NCBI GenBank assembly: GCA_029975915.1
Contig: JARKOC010000536.1
Span: forward strand, 1-26,863
Length of the DNA: 26,863 nucleotides
Direction of reading: 5' to 3'
Origin: Bryobacteraceae bacterium
GTDB lineage: Bacteria; Acidobacteriota; Terriglobia; Bryobacterales; Bryobacteraceae
The notes beneath the pieces were generated by a model that did no database searches, was not told where the DNA came from, and saw nothing but the letters and a program-made list of their open reading frames with translations. Positions 6,180 to 12,996 of the stretch are shown piece after piece; position 1 is the stretch's first letter; every line of letters begins with the position of its first letter. A program made the position numbers and the translations under genes.

Positions 6180-9104
6180 TCACTTCTCAAATTCATCAAA
6201 CGCTCTGGCCATTTTCGCGCTGCCCGAAATGCCGGGTATGCGAACAGAAGGCGGGGCATCTGTTGTTCTGAATTGCTCAGGAACTTTGGGACATAGGGTT
6301 CGAAAATCGCATCTCCCACATTTCCGCCGGTGTGGACGCATTGGGAAGTCCCCATCCAATATTCGATCAACAGTCCACTGGACATTCCCCAGGGCGGATT
6401 CAATAGCCGAATCATCGACTGACACTTGGACGCGTTGATTGTCTCTGAGTAAGTGCACTGCACCCGTTTTGGCGTTTTCACCAAGTACCTCTCTTGCAGC
6501 CTTCGCATATAGCTGTACCTGCAGGGCCAACTGCGCCCAATCGAGATCGGGATTAGCAGCAACGTCTTCGCCGCCTTCTAAGGTCTTGAAATCGACAATC
6601 TGCGCGTCAAGGATTTCTCCCGTAGTATCCTCTTTCAGCAGGAGATCAATTGAGCCGGAAACGACAGCATCTCTGGTCGGAATTTCGAAACGAACTTCCA
6701 CTTGGCGGCGCTGCGCAAAATCTGATCCATATTCTGCTGCATAGGCGGCCACGATCTCTCCTGCCCTAGTCTTTGCCCGCTCATAAGGTCCCGGATTATT
6801 CTCAGGATCCTGGCTAGGGAAGAGATGTTTAAGGTGAAATGTTGTTTCTGCCAGTTCTTGAGCTTGCGCTGAAGTAGGCGCCTGGTCCGCGAATTGTTGA
6901 TGTAGTCGGCTAATCGCAGTATGTACTGCCTGACCGTATCCGAAGAGAGAAGGAATGGGCGGACTAAAGCCATACATCTTGCGGAATTGATAGTCCTTCG
7001 GACAGGAGAGATAGTACCTCATGTCTGTAAAAGAAGTCGGGAATATCTCCTCTTCTATTCGACGCCGAGGTGGATACTGGATTAGATCGGGCGGGAGGCC
7101 GTTTGGATCATCAGAAATTTCCGGATGAGATAGACGCTGTGAGAAAGGCGATGGTCGCCAAGTCTTGCGTCCTCCTGGAAGACTCTCACTGCCAGAAACG
7201 TAGAGATATCGTTCGGCTCGTGTTATTGCGGTGTAAAATAAACGTACTTCCTCTTCACGCGTGCTTTGATAAGCACCTCTTTGGATTGCACTTCTCATTA
7301 CTTCGAGTGGTAGCCAACCTTCGTAGTTCCTCCTTCGTCCTGGGAAGCGTTGGTTTTCGATATCAACAAGGAATACTACAGGGAATTCTAGGCCCTTCAC
7401 CTTATGGATAGTTGAAACAGTAACAGCATCAGGGCGCAGGAGAATATCGTTTGTTCCGGTGTCATAGCCGCTTTCGGCGATATTCTGAATGAAGTTCAAA
7501 ATTTCTCGAAACCGATACGCTGTGTCAATGCTGACATAGACGGCTTCAACATCCTGTATAACTTGGCTGAACATACCGATATCTTGCATTGTGCCATCAT
7601 CAAAGGCCGTTCGGTCAATGCCAAAGGCATTCAATAAGTCGTGCACCAGTTGTTGAGGAAAAACACGGCGTCGCACACCGCTAATGGGTGCATGGATTAG
7701 GCGGCCCCATTCTGCATAGACGCGGGTCAATAAGGCAAAATCCCCATTGGGAAACACCGGCAAAACCTGCTCATTGAAGAAGTCGGCGACTTGGTTGCGG
7801 TCTGGTGAACCGTCACGGAGTAATTCAAAAGAATCCCTGAGAAGAGCAACCTGAGGCCTATCAAAGATGCTTCCTCCCGACTCCAGAGAAAACGGTATAT
7901 TCCTACCATTAGCGGTCAGCGCCTGTGAGAACGCTGCATGTCGCGGCGAACCATCTCCTTCTTGACCTCTTGTGGACCGCATAAGGATTGCGAAGTCAGC
8001 AGGGGTCAATCCTCTCTCTGAGCCATCACGTTCGACGTATTTCGTGCCCAACAGGCAACTTATCCTTGAAGCCACCCATTCCGCTTCTATTTGCCGGGTC
8101 TCAAACCACATTACTCTAAAATCACGTGGGGCGTCAGAAACTACAGCTGTTGGATTCTTTACGATCCTGGCTGCGCCCAATTCTGCTGCCACAAACTCAT
8201 CGGCCGTTTGGACAATGGAAACAGTGCTTCGGTAGTTTCGCGATAGGGTATAGGAAGCGGCATTAGGATACCTTGTCTGAAATGTCAAGATGTTATCAAC
8301 ATTTGCACCACGCCAGCCGTATATTGCTTGATCGTCATCTCCGACAACAAACAATGTTTCAGAGCGTCGATGCAACTCGGTGATCAACGCCTCTTGAGCC
8401 GGATTAACATCCTGATACTCGTCAACAAGAAGGTGACGAAGGGTTGACACTGTTTGCTCGGCCCTCGGTTCGTTTTGTTGAAGTGCATCCACCACCAAGC
8501 GGATCATTAGGGAGAAATCAATAAACTCGCTCTGATCCAAGCTTTTATTGAGGGTATTCAGACACTCTCCTAAAATTTGGTCATACTCCATAACATCCTG
8601 AATAGTAATCATCTCGTCATTGAGTGTCTTCCAAGCGTCAGACACCTGTCTAATTGTCTCAAAGTATTGTCCATTCCTCGAGTCCTGGACTTGTTGCAGT
8701 CCCAGCTGGCTTCGACGGGATAGTAAGAACAACTTCAACCTGTTTTCATCTAAAACATCAAATTGCAGATAGCGTGCATCTATCTCACCCAGAATATAGT
8801 GACAATACGAGTGGATTGTTCCAATATACATAGCACCTAGGATCATCGGGTCAAATCCAACCGCTACAAGTGCATCGGCAACTCTTCTTTTAATTGATTC
8901 GGCGGCTTTTTCCGTAAATGTGAAAGCAACGATACTGGCCGGTTCTGCTCCTTGGGCAATCAGCCATGCAATCCTGTAAGCCAAGGTGCGCGATTTTCCC
9001 GAACCGGCACAAGCCAGAGTAAGCACTTCTGCAGCTGGGTCTATTGCAGCCCGGTTTTGCTCATCAGTCAGGTTTTGTTCCAATACGACACTAATGTCGC
9101 TCAT
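6180..9104 (-). CDS. UvrD/PcrA-like SF1 helicase fused to a RecB/AddB-type Fe-S nuclease
   Basis: 974 residues from ATG 9104, which follows AAGGAAA; an upstream in-frame extension overlaps the previous gene and is not needed. The SF1A helicase motifs are complete: Walker A ACAGSGKSRT (31-40), Ia AFTFTEKAA, II VDEYQD, III VVGDDDQAIYGWRG, IV LSRNYRST, V STIHKVKGLEFPVV and VI LFYTAITRAERYLYV. From about residue 690 a PD-(D/E)XK nuclease follows: SCPKDYQFR, GQAVH, VSGSIDLLL, AQIVDFKTL, QLALQVQLYA. A closing CGRC-x5-C cluster would, with the earlier Cys, bind a 4Fe-4S cluster as in AddB and Cas4-like nucleases. A one-chain helicase-nuclease should unwind and degrade DNA. It is translationally coupled (ATGA overlap) to the glycosylase gene before it and precedes the R-M genes. 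Role in defence or repair is inferred. Confidence 0.9.
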   Translation of the reverse strand: MSDISVVLEQNLTDEQNRAAIDPAAEVLTLACAGSGKSRTLAYRIAWLIAQGAEPASIVAFTFTEKAAESIKRRVADALVAVGFDPMILGAMYIGTIHSYCHYILGEIDARYLQFDVLDENRLKLFLLSRRSQLGLQQVQDSRNGQYFETIRQVSDAWKTLNDEMITIQDVMEYDQILGECLNTLNKSLDQSEFIDFSLMIRLVVDALQQNEPRAEQTVSTLRHLLVDEYQDVNPAQEALITELHRRSETLFVVGDDDQAIYGWRGANVDNILTFQTRYPNAASYTLSRNYRSTVSIVQTADEFVAAELGAARIVKNPTAVVSDAPRDFRVMWFETRQIEAEWVASRISCLLGTKYVERDGSERGLTPADFAILMRSTRGQEGDGSPRHAAFSQALTANGRNIPFSLESGGSIFDRPQVALLRDSFELLRDGSPDRNQVADFFNEQVLPVFPNGDFALLTRVYAEWGRLIHAPISGVRRRVFPQQLVHDLLNAFGIDRTAFDDGTMQDIGMFSQVIQDVEAVYVSIDTAYRFREILNFIQNIAESGYDTGTNDILLRPDAVTVSTIHKVKGLEFPVVFLVDIENQRFPGRRRNYEGWLPLEVMRSAIQRGAYQSTREEEVRLFYTAITRAERYLYVSGSESLPGGRKTWRPSPFSQRLSHPEISDDPNGLPPDLIQYPPRRRIEEEIFPTSFTDMRYYLSCPKDYQFRKMYGFSPPIPSLFGYGQAVHTAISRLHQQFADQAPTSAQAQELAETTFHLKHLFPSQDPENNPGPYERAKTRAGEIVAAYAAEYGSDFAQRRQVEVRFEIPTRDAVVSGSIDLLLKEDTTGEILDAQIVDFKTLEGGEDVAANPDLDWAQLALQVQLYAKAAREVLGENAKTGAVHLLRDNQRVQVSVDDSAIESALGNVQWTVDRILDGDFPMRPHRRKCGRCDFRTLCPKVPEQFRTTDAPPSVRIPGISGSAKMARAFDEFEK

Positions 9105-9841
9105 TTTCCTTTTCCTCGATTTGGCGTATCTACAAAGTAAACGCACCGTGCTTGAAGAGGGCAGGCGTCACATTTGGGTTTTCGCGATTTGCACACGAGT
9201 CTGGTGAAGTCAAGGAGATACTCGGTCGGCGGACCATGCTGGTCTGTCGACAGATATGGCAATAAGCCTCTTAGGTGTCTAGACCCTTTTGTCCGATGGA
9301 CCATCGGCAATCCCGTCAAACGAGACAAAAACCTAAGGATATTGACATCAGCAGGCACTTGTTTCGAGTCAAATGCGAATGCCAAGATGGCCAGCGCAGA
9401 GTAAGTACCAAGACCTGGAACACTCATAAGTCTGTCTAATGTGTTGGGAATGACTCCTTCATTCTCGTTCGTGATATGAAGCGCAGCGCGTTTCAAGAAG
9501 GATGAACGCCTATGGAGGCCCAGTGGGGCTATGACTTCGGCGATTTTCTGTTCGTCAGTTTCTGCCAAGGTATATATATCGGGAAGTTTAGCAACAATCT
9601 GTTCAAAGTACTTTGCTACTACGTCTGTACGCGTTCTGATCAATAGGAATTCGGCCAGAAACACGCGGTAGGGCGTACGGTTCTCTCTCCAAGGTAATTC
9701 CACATCTACCAGCATTTGTATTGTCTCAGTGGCAAGTGTTCGTGCAGCCCACTTAACTCGTAGTTTTGTCCGCCGCTCAATAGCATGAGTAACAGAGTCA
9801 TCTTGGAGCAGGGAGCTATGCTCTGTTCGATCGCGTGACAT
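9101..9841 (-). CDS. HhH-GPD DNA glycosylase with FCL iron-sulfur cluster, Mig-like (T:G mismatch)
   Basis: Member of the EndoIII/MutY superfamily. Numbered from a TTG at 9850, the protein is 249 residues; ATGs at 9847 and 9841 are alternative starts and the choice is uncertain. Visible parts are a MutY/Mig-like opening LPWRENRTPYRVFLAEFLL, the helix-hairpin-helix VPGLGTY with Tyr150, the conserved catalytic Asp168 (PADVN), and a C-terminal C220-x6-C227-x2-C230-x5-C236 cluster. EndoIII has a catalytic Lys where Tyr150 sits here. Tyr is what the T:G-specific Mig.MthI enzyme carries, and Mig.MthI is encoded beside a cytosine-5 methylase. The presence of an m5C methylase two genes on supports repair of deaminated 5-methylcytosine. 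The stop overlaps the helicase start (ATGA). A MutY-like adenine glycosylase is the main alternative. Confidence 0.8.
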   Translation of the reverse strand: MSRDRTEHSSLLQDDSVTHAIERRTKLRVKWAARTLATETIQMLVDVELPWRENRTPYRVFLAEFLLIRTRTDVVAKYFEQIVAKLPDIYTLAETDEQKIAEVIAPLGLHRRSSFLKRAALHITNENEGVIPNTLDRLMSVPGLGTYSALAILAFAFDSKQVPADVNILRFLSRLTGLPMVHRTKGSRHLRGLLPYLSTDQHGPPTEYLLDFTRLVCKSRKPKCDACPLQARCVYFVDTPNRGKGK

Positions 9842-10185
9842 TGGCATCAACTCAATCGCATAATCGGATCTTTGTCGGTTTCGGAGGTCACCCGCCCGTC
9901 AGGGGATTACTGAGGCCTGCCGGTGGGCTCGCAAGTGGTGATCTGGCGTTGCCCTGGGTGGGGTTTCCGCGCGGCATGGTCACAACTCCCTGGATTGGCT
10001 GCTCAAGGCTGCTCCTGGGCGGGCCGGATCACTGCCTGCCCTCGTCCTAATTGTTGCTCAGGCGGGCGGTCTGTGCAAATCAGGCATACATAACTTGGAA
10101 GGAAGAGACGGGTCGTCTGATGATAAGATGGCTCGTTGCTTCGCCGTTTGCGGGCAGACAGCCACGCTACGGCGTCAAAAACAGC

Positions 10186-10209
10186 AAACGCGCCCCGCGG
10201 GGCGCGTTT
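10186..10209. terminator. 24-bp perfect GC-rich palindrome, probable bidirectional terminator
   Basis: Each 12-base arm is AAACGCGCCCCG or its complement, with no unpaired base between arms. The hairpin is GC-rich with A's on its left edge and TTT on its right, a form often seen at bidirectional intrinsic terminators, although the U-tract (TTTCTGATT) is short. It would separate the leftward defence genes from the rightward phage genes. Confidence 0.55.
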
Positions 10210-10337
10210 CTGATTCCAGTCGAAATCGCTCAACAGAAAGGAGTTGAACAGCGTGAGGGCGCCCACCGGACAGTGACCGCCCTCGTTCAAGCCACACTAC
10301 CCACACGCATGATGGGCAGCATCTACCAGTGTAACAA

Positions 10338-10388
10338 GATACTGCCCGTCAAACCAACCTTCCAGCGAGTTTGAGAAAGGGCAGTGTC
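10338..10388 (+). promoter_or_regulatory. RNA hairpin that sequesters the ribosome site of the first phage ORF
   Basis: GATACTGCCC (10338-10347) can pair over all ten positions with GGGCAGTGTC (10379-10388), with one U-G pair, closing a 31-base loop. The right arm covers the GGG of the Shine-Dalgarno (AAAGGG, 10376-10381) and runs up to the ATG at 10389. Such a fold would block initiation unless something opens it. No known riboswitch consensus was recognised. Confidence 0.4.
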
Positions 10389-10598
10389 ATGATCGTCGTC
10401 GTGCATGTGCAGATTCCAGACGGAGGAAACCGTGATGTGATTGCCGGCCTGCTTAACCAGGTGGCAGAGGACATCAAGACTAAATCGTACCGTAAGGCAA
10501 TGTGGGAAGTCCCGGAGCGGTCTGCCAAGTTGAGCTATTCCATCGTGGATGATGCAAGCAACGAGGCATGGCTACCGTTCGCTGAGCCAAAGAAGTGA
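10389..10598 (+). CDS. Hypothetical protein, 69 aa
   Basis: ATG 10389 follows AAAGGG by 7 bases; an in-frame TTG at 10371 has no ribosome site. The N-terminus is a beta-rich stretch (MIVVVHVQI), followed by a helical middle with basic residues (about 20-35) and a second beta stretch (SAKLSYSIVDD), an alpha/beta pattern common in very small phage proteins. No family is recognised. It opens the phage strand and is followed closely by an intrinsic terminator, so it may form its own short transcription unit, perhaps controlled by the upstream hairpin. Confidence 0.5.
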   Translation: MIVVVHVQIPDGGNRDVIAGLLNQVAEDIKTKSYRKAMWEVPERSAKLSYSIVDDASNEAWLPFAEPKK

Positions 10599-10641
10599 CC
10601 AGACGAGTAACCCGCATAGCAAGACATATCGTGTGGATTGA

Positions 10642-10666
10642 GGGCAGCGACGACGCTGCCCTTTTT
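10642..10666 (+). terminator. Rho-independent terminator
   Basis: GGGCAGCG (10642-10649), a four-base loop ACGA, then CGCTGCCC (10654-10661) and TTTTT (10662-10666). The stem is perfect and GC-rich with an immediate U-tract. It lies 44 bases after the 69-aa gene and before the ribosome site of the next gene. Confidence 0.85.
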
Positions 10667-10693
10667 GTTTGCCCAAAGAGGCAGGAGGTGGAC

Positions 10694-10840
10694 ATGCAGG
10701 AACAACTGACCTGGCCCGACCGGGACGCCACGCTGGAGCGGCTGCCTGCCCGGAATGGCGCGCACGATTACCTCAAGACGAAGGTTCAGAGGGAGTGCCT
10801 GTACGTCCAGCGAGGTGAGCGATGGGTCAAGCCGGACTGA
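10694..10840 (+). CDS. Hypothetical protein, 48 aa
   Basis: ATG 10694 follows a strong AGGAGG (10683-10688). A longer in-frame version from 10595 would run through the intrinsic terminator and is rejected. The product is small and charged (TWPDRDATLERL, then KTKVQRECLYVQRGERW), with no recognisable family. Its end overlaps the next gene by 19 bases, consistent with a chain of translationally coupled small early phage genes. Confidence 0.5.
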   Translation: MQEQLTWPDRDATLERLPARNGAHDYLKTKVQRECLYVQRGERWVKPD

Positions 10841-11043
10841 GTGAGACACGCTACATCGTGGGGTATCTCCAACACTACGCCGAGGACGATCCCTCATTCC
10901 CGACCCAAGGTGAAGCCGAGACCGAGGCTCTCCGGCAAGAAGCCCTGAACGAAGGGCCATTCGGTGTCTGGTGTGACGACGGAAACGACGTCGAAACCGT
11001 TGCCATCGTCTACGAGGGATCGGTCTGGCGGCCGGATGACTGA
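10822..11043 (+). CDS. Hypothetical protein, 73 aa
   Basis: ATG 10822 follows AGGTGAG with short spacing and overlaps the end of the 48-aa gene. The product is strongly acidic (many Glu and Asp) and contains GVWCDDGNDVETVAIVYEG near the C-terminus. Its acidity would fit a DNA-mimic or protein-binding early phage protein, but that is only a guess. It overlaps the next gene by 8 bases. Confidence 0.5.
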   Translation: MGQAGLSETRYIVGYLQHYAEDDPSFPTQGEAETEALRQEALNEGPFGVWCDDGNDVETVAIVYEGSVWRPDD

Positions 11044-11338
11044 GCCGCGTTACGTCTACGTGGGCCGGACGGAACACCGGGGACGCCTGGCCGATCCCGT
11101 GCTCCGGCCCGATGGCAAGTGCATCGTGGGATGCGGCGGTGGTCCTCGCAATCAGCTCATTCGCTGGGCGGATGACGGGACGCTGTGCGTGGTCCCGGCC
11201 AGGACGTTGAGATTGTACGCGAAATGGAAGCCCGCCCAACCTGTCAACAAGGAGGAATTGCATGGTCGCATCAGCAACCTACAGCTACCTCACAACCCGC
11301 CGCACTCGCACCGGATGGGAGATGAGGGTCGTTCATGA
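11036..11338 (+). CDS. Hypothetical protein, 100 aa
   Basis: ATG 11036 lies inside the end of the previous gene; the ribosome site (GGCGG) is weak, so coupling is likely. The first 75 or so residues look like a compact beta-rich domain (PRYVYVGRTEHRGRL, CIVGCGGGPRNQLIRW, CVVPARTLRLYAKW). The last 25 residues overlap the next gene by 77 bases and are low-complexity with His and Pro, so the gene may be maintained mostly for its first part. No family is recognised. Confidence 0.45.
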   Translation: MTEPRYVYVGRTEHRGRLADPVLRPDGKCIVGCGGGPRNQLIRWADDGTLCVVPARTLRLYAKWKPAQPVNKEELHGRISNLQLPHNPPHSHRMGDEGRS

Positions 11339-11753
11339 AGCCCAGCCAGAACCACAACCTCAGGAACCCCAGGAGGATGCCGAAGAGTTCGACGGGATCG
11401 ACCTCGATCCCCGTGACTGGCTGACTCCCGGAGTAGAGTGTCAGGTGAAGGTGCTCCGCTACCCGGCAGGCACCGAACGCATCAACACCGCCCGATATAT
11501 CTGGATTCCGGCCCGGTTCCTGTTCTGGCTTGAGCACAAACCCAACAAGGCGCTGGTCGCGCTCTATCCCCATGAAACCGATCCCCAGGCCATGCAGGAT
11601 CGCAGTCCTCGGCCATATCTCACAGACTCAGCCCCGATCATGACCACGAAGGGCTTGCGGCCCCGTTTTCGCCTGTACCCCATCGACGAGTCTGCACTAC
11701 CGCCCATTGAGGCCGCGCCCTCGTGGATACGCCGCCACTATCCCAAGTCTTAA
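11262..11753 (+). CDS. Hypothetical protein, 163 aa
   Basis: ATG 11262 has an excellent Shine-Dalgarno (AAGGAGG, 11249-11255) even though it overlaps the preceding frame by 77 bases, so I trust this start. The protein has a basic N-terminus, a Pro/Glu/Gln-rich linker (about residues 28-45) and a C-terminal domain with several aromatic beta strands (ARYIWIPARFLFWLEH, RPRFRLYPID). No known family, membrane segment or catalytic motif is evident. It is the last of the small-gene run and is followed at once by a consensus promoter. Confidence 0.6.
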   Translation: MVASATYSYLTTRRTRTGWEMRVVHEAQPEPQPQEPQEDAEEFDGIDLDPRDWLTPGVECQVKVLRYPAGTERINTARYIWIPARFLFWLEHKPNKALVALYPHETDPQAMQDRSPRPYLTDSAPIMTTKGLRPRFRLYPIDESALPPIEAAPSWIRRHYPKS

Positions 11754-11758
11754 AATCC

Positions 11759-11788
11759 TTGACACCATCAGCACGCCTGTTCTATACT
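11759..11788 (+). promoter_or_regulatory. Consensus sigma70-type promoter
   Basis: TTGACA (11759-11764), an 18-base spacer, then TATACT (11783-11788). It is the best promoter match in the window. Transcription should start near 11795 and would meet an intrinsic terminator within about 15-50 bases, upstream of the modification operon. Confidence 0.75.
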
Positions 11789-11793
11789 GACTC

Positions 11794-11863
11794 GTGATGG
11801 CGACTATCCCCCCGCTTAGGCACTCCATGCCTGGGCGGGGGGTGCTTTTTTAGTTTCCATCAC
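11794..11863 (+). terminator. Intrinsic terminator inside a larger stem, directly after the promoter
   Basis: CCCCCCGC (11808-11815) pairs with GCGGGGGG (11835-11842), with a further small stem AGGCA/TGCCT inside, followed by TGCTTTTTT (11843-11851). An outer pair GTGATGG (11794-11800) and CCATCAC (11857-11863) encloses it. The arrangement would give an RNA of about 55 bases, or act as an attenuator that must be read through to express the genes after 12118. Confidence 0.75.
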
Positions 11864-12117
11864 ACAACCGAATAGAGCGACAGGGATAGTCTGCTCAATT
11901 CGGGGACGGCAGCCGGGTTGCCAGCTTGCGGAAGAGTCCAGGCTCAAGCCTGGTACTTCGCCGGGTGGGTTTAAGGGCCACTCTCCCCGGCCCGGATACC
12001 CAAAGACCCCAGACCGCGATCAGCGGGGAGCCAAGTGGTGGGGTGGGTGGAGCGTTCCCCCCTGAGCTGCCCCGGCTGCCTAACCCCCGACACCCATACC
12101 AGAGAACACACCCGACA
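11864..12117 (+). other. Leader between attenuator-like structure and first modification gene
   Basis: The frame of the downstream gene is open back to 11926, but that part is Pro/Gly/Arg-rich and unlike protein, so I treat it as leader. No second promoter or recognised riboswitch was seen. Together with the promoter and terminator, about 360 bases separate the flanking genes. Confidence 0.45.
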
Positions 12118-12996
12118 ATGACGACTCCAGTACAGCAAGATACTCCCCAACTTGTGGAGAGTTTGATCAACATCCAAGCCCTGCACGAATGGGAAGACAA
12201 CTACAACCAGGGCGACGTCATGGCAATCGCCCGCGCCATCCTGCGCTACGGCTACAACGGGGCGGTCAGGGTTTGGCGTGATGGGGTGGTCATGGCGGGC
12301 AACCATACGACGAAGGCATTGAAGTACCTGCAATTCCTGGGGCCGAAACAAGCCCTGCAGAAGCTGGGATTTGTCCCCCAGGGCCAAGACCCCGACCCGG
12401 ACTCGATCAAGTGGTTTTCCTGGCCCCCCAAGCACATCACCGAGTTTGAGGGGGATTGGTACGTCCGCTGGGTGGACGTCTCGCATCTGGACTACCCGGA
12501 GGCGGTCGCGTTCGCCATTGCGGACAATCGCACGGCCGAAAAAGCCGCCAAAGACGAAACCAAACTCGCCGAACTGCTCAAAGGGATCAAAGAGGATGAT
12601 CCCACGGCTGTCAGCGCAACAGGGTACAGCGACTCGGAAGTCGCGGCCATGCTCAACGCTATGCTCAACGACTCGGAGACCTCCGATGGATCTCTGCTCT
12701 CCCTGGTCGATGTCACCGTTGAGGACCCGAAACACCAGGTTGAGCGCGGCCAGGTTTGGCACCTGGGAGAACACATTCTGATCTGCGCTGATGTCATGCG
12801 TGATTGGGCCGTCTGGTCGCCCTATCTGGCGGGGGAGAGCGATCTGTTCATTCCGTACCCCGGTCCGTTTGTTCCTCTCTCGAATGTCACTGAGAGCAAC
12901 CGTCTGGTTATGGTGCAGCCCGACACGTACATCGCGGGCCACATGCTCGACCGCTATACCGAGATTCACGGCGAGGAAAGCGCCCACCATGATTAA
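12118..12996 (+). CDS. ParB/Srx-like domain protein with a degenerate methylase-like tail
   Basis: 292 residues from ATG 12118; only a weak AGAGAA precedes it. The N-terminal 110 residues follow the ParB/sulfiredoxin-like nuclease fold: an opening helix, IARAILRYGYNGAVRVWRDG, then AGNHTTKALKYL, the equivalent of the ParB G-x-x-R box. Around residue 200 the sequence reads QVERGQVWHLGEHILICAD. This is the joint seen in ParB-methyltransferase fusions just before an N4/N6 DNA methylase. Here only about 60 more residues follow, and the place expected to hold DPPY reads IPYPGP, so no active methylase is likely. It opens a tightly overlapping operon with a DpdA-like gene. ParB-like genes occur beside phage 7-deazaguanine modification genes, suggesting a helper or DNA-contact role. 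Function is inferred. Confidence 0.7.
   Translation: MTTPVQQDTPQLVESLINIQALHEWEDNYNQGDVMAIARAILRYGYNGAVRVWRDGVVMAGNHTTKALKYLQFLGPKQALQKLGFVPQGQDPDPDSIKWFSWPPKHITEFEGDWYVRWVDVSHLDYPEAVAFAIADNRTAEKAAKDETKLAELLKGIKEDDPTAVSATGYSDSEVAAMLNAMLNDSETSDGSLLSLVDVTVEDPKHQVERGQVWHLGEHILICADVMRDWAVWSPYLAGESDLFIPYPGPFVPLSNVTESNRLVMVQPDTYIAGHMLDRYTEIHGEESAHHD

Larger units (their letters stand above)
9851..10388. other. Gene-free junction between defence island and phage region
   Basis: About 540 bases in which transcription direction and base composition change. Short open frames on both strands overlap each other and lack convincing starts. The stretch holds a strong 24-bp palindrome (10186-10209) and an RNA hairpin that covers the ribosome site of the first phage gene (10338-10388). 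The left attachment site, if this is a prophage, should lie here or close by. No tRNA fragment or repeated core could be recognised because the other end is outside the window. Confidence 0.55.

Noticed and set aside
9851..10388. Prophage attL core
   Set aside because: Expected here, but without the right-hand end no repeated core can be identified.
11794..11863. preQ1 riboswitch
   Set aside because: Tempting beside queuosine genes, but I cannot match any known preQ1 class consensus; recorded as promoter plus terminator only.
11926..12117. 64-codon N-terminal extension of the ParB-like gene
   Set aside because: Composition is Pro/Gly/Arg-rich and unlike the rest, and the domain begins well after ATG 12118; treated as leader.
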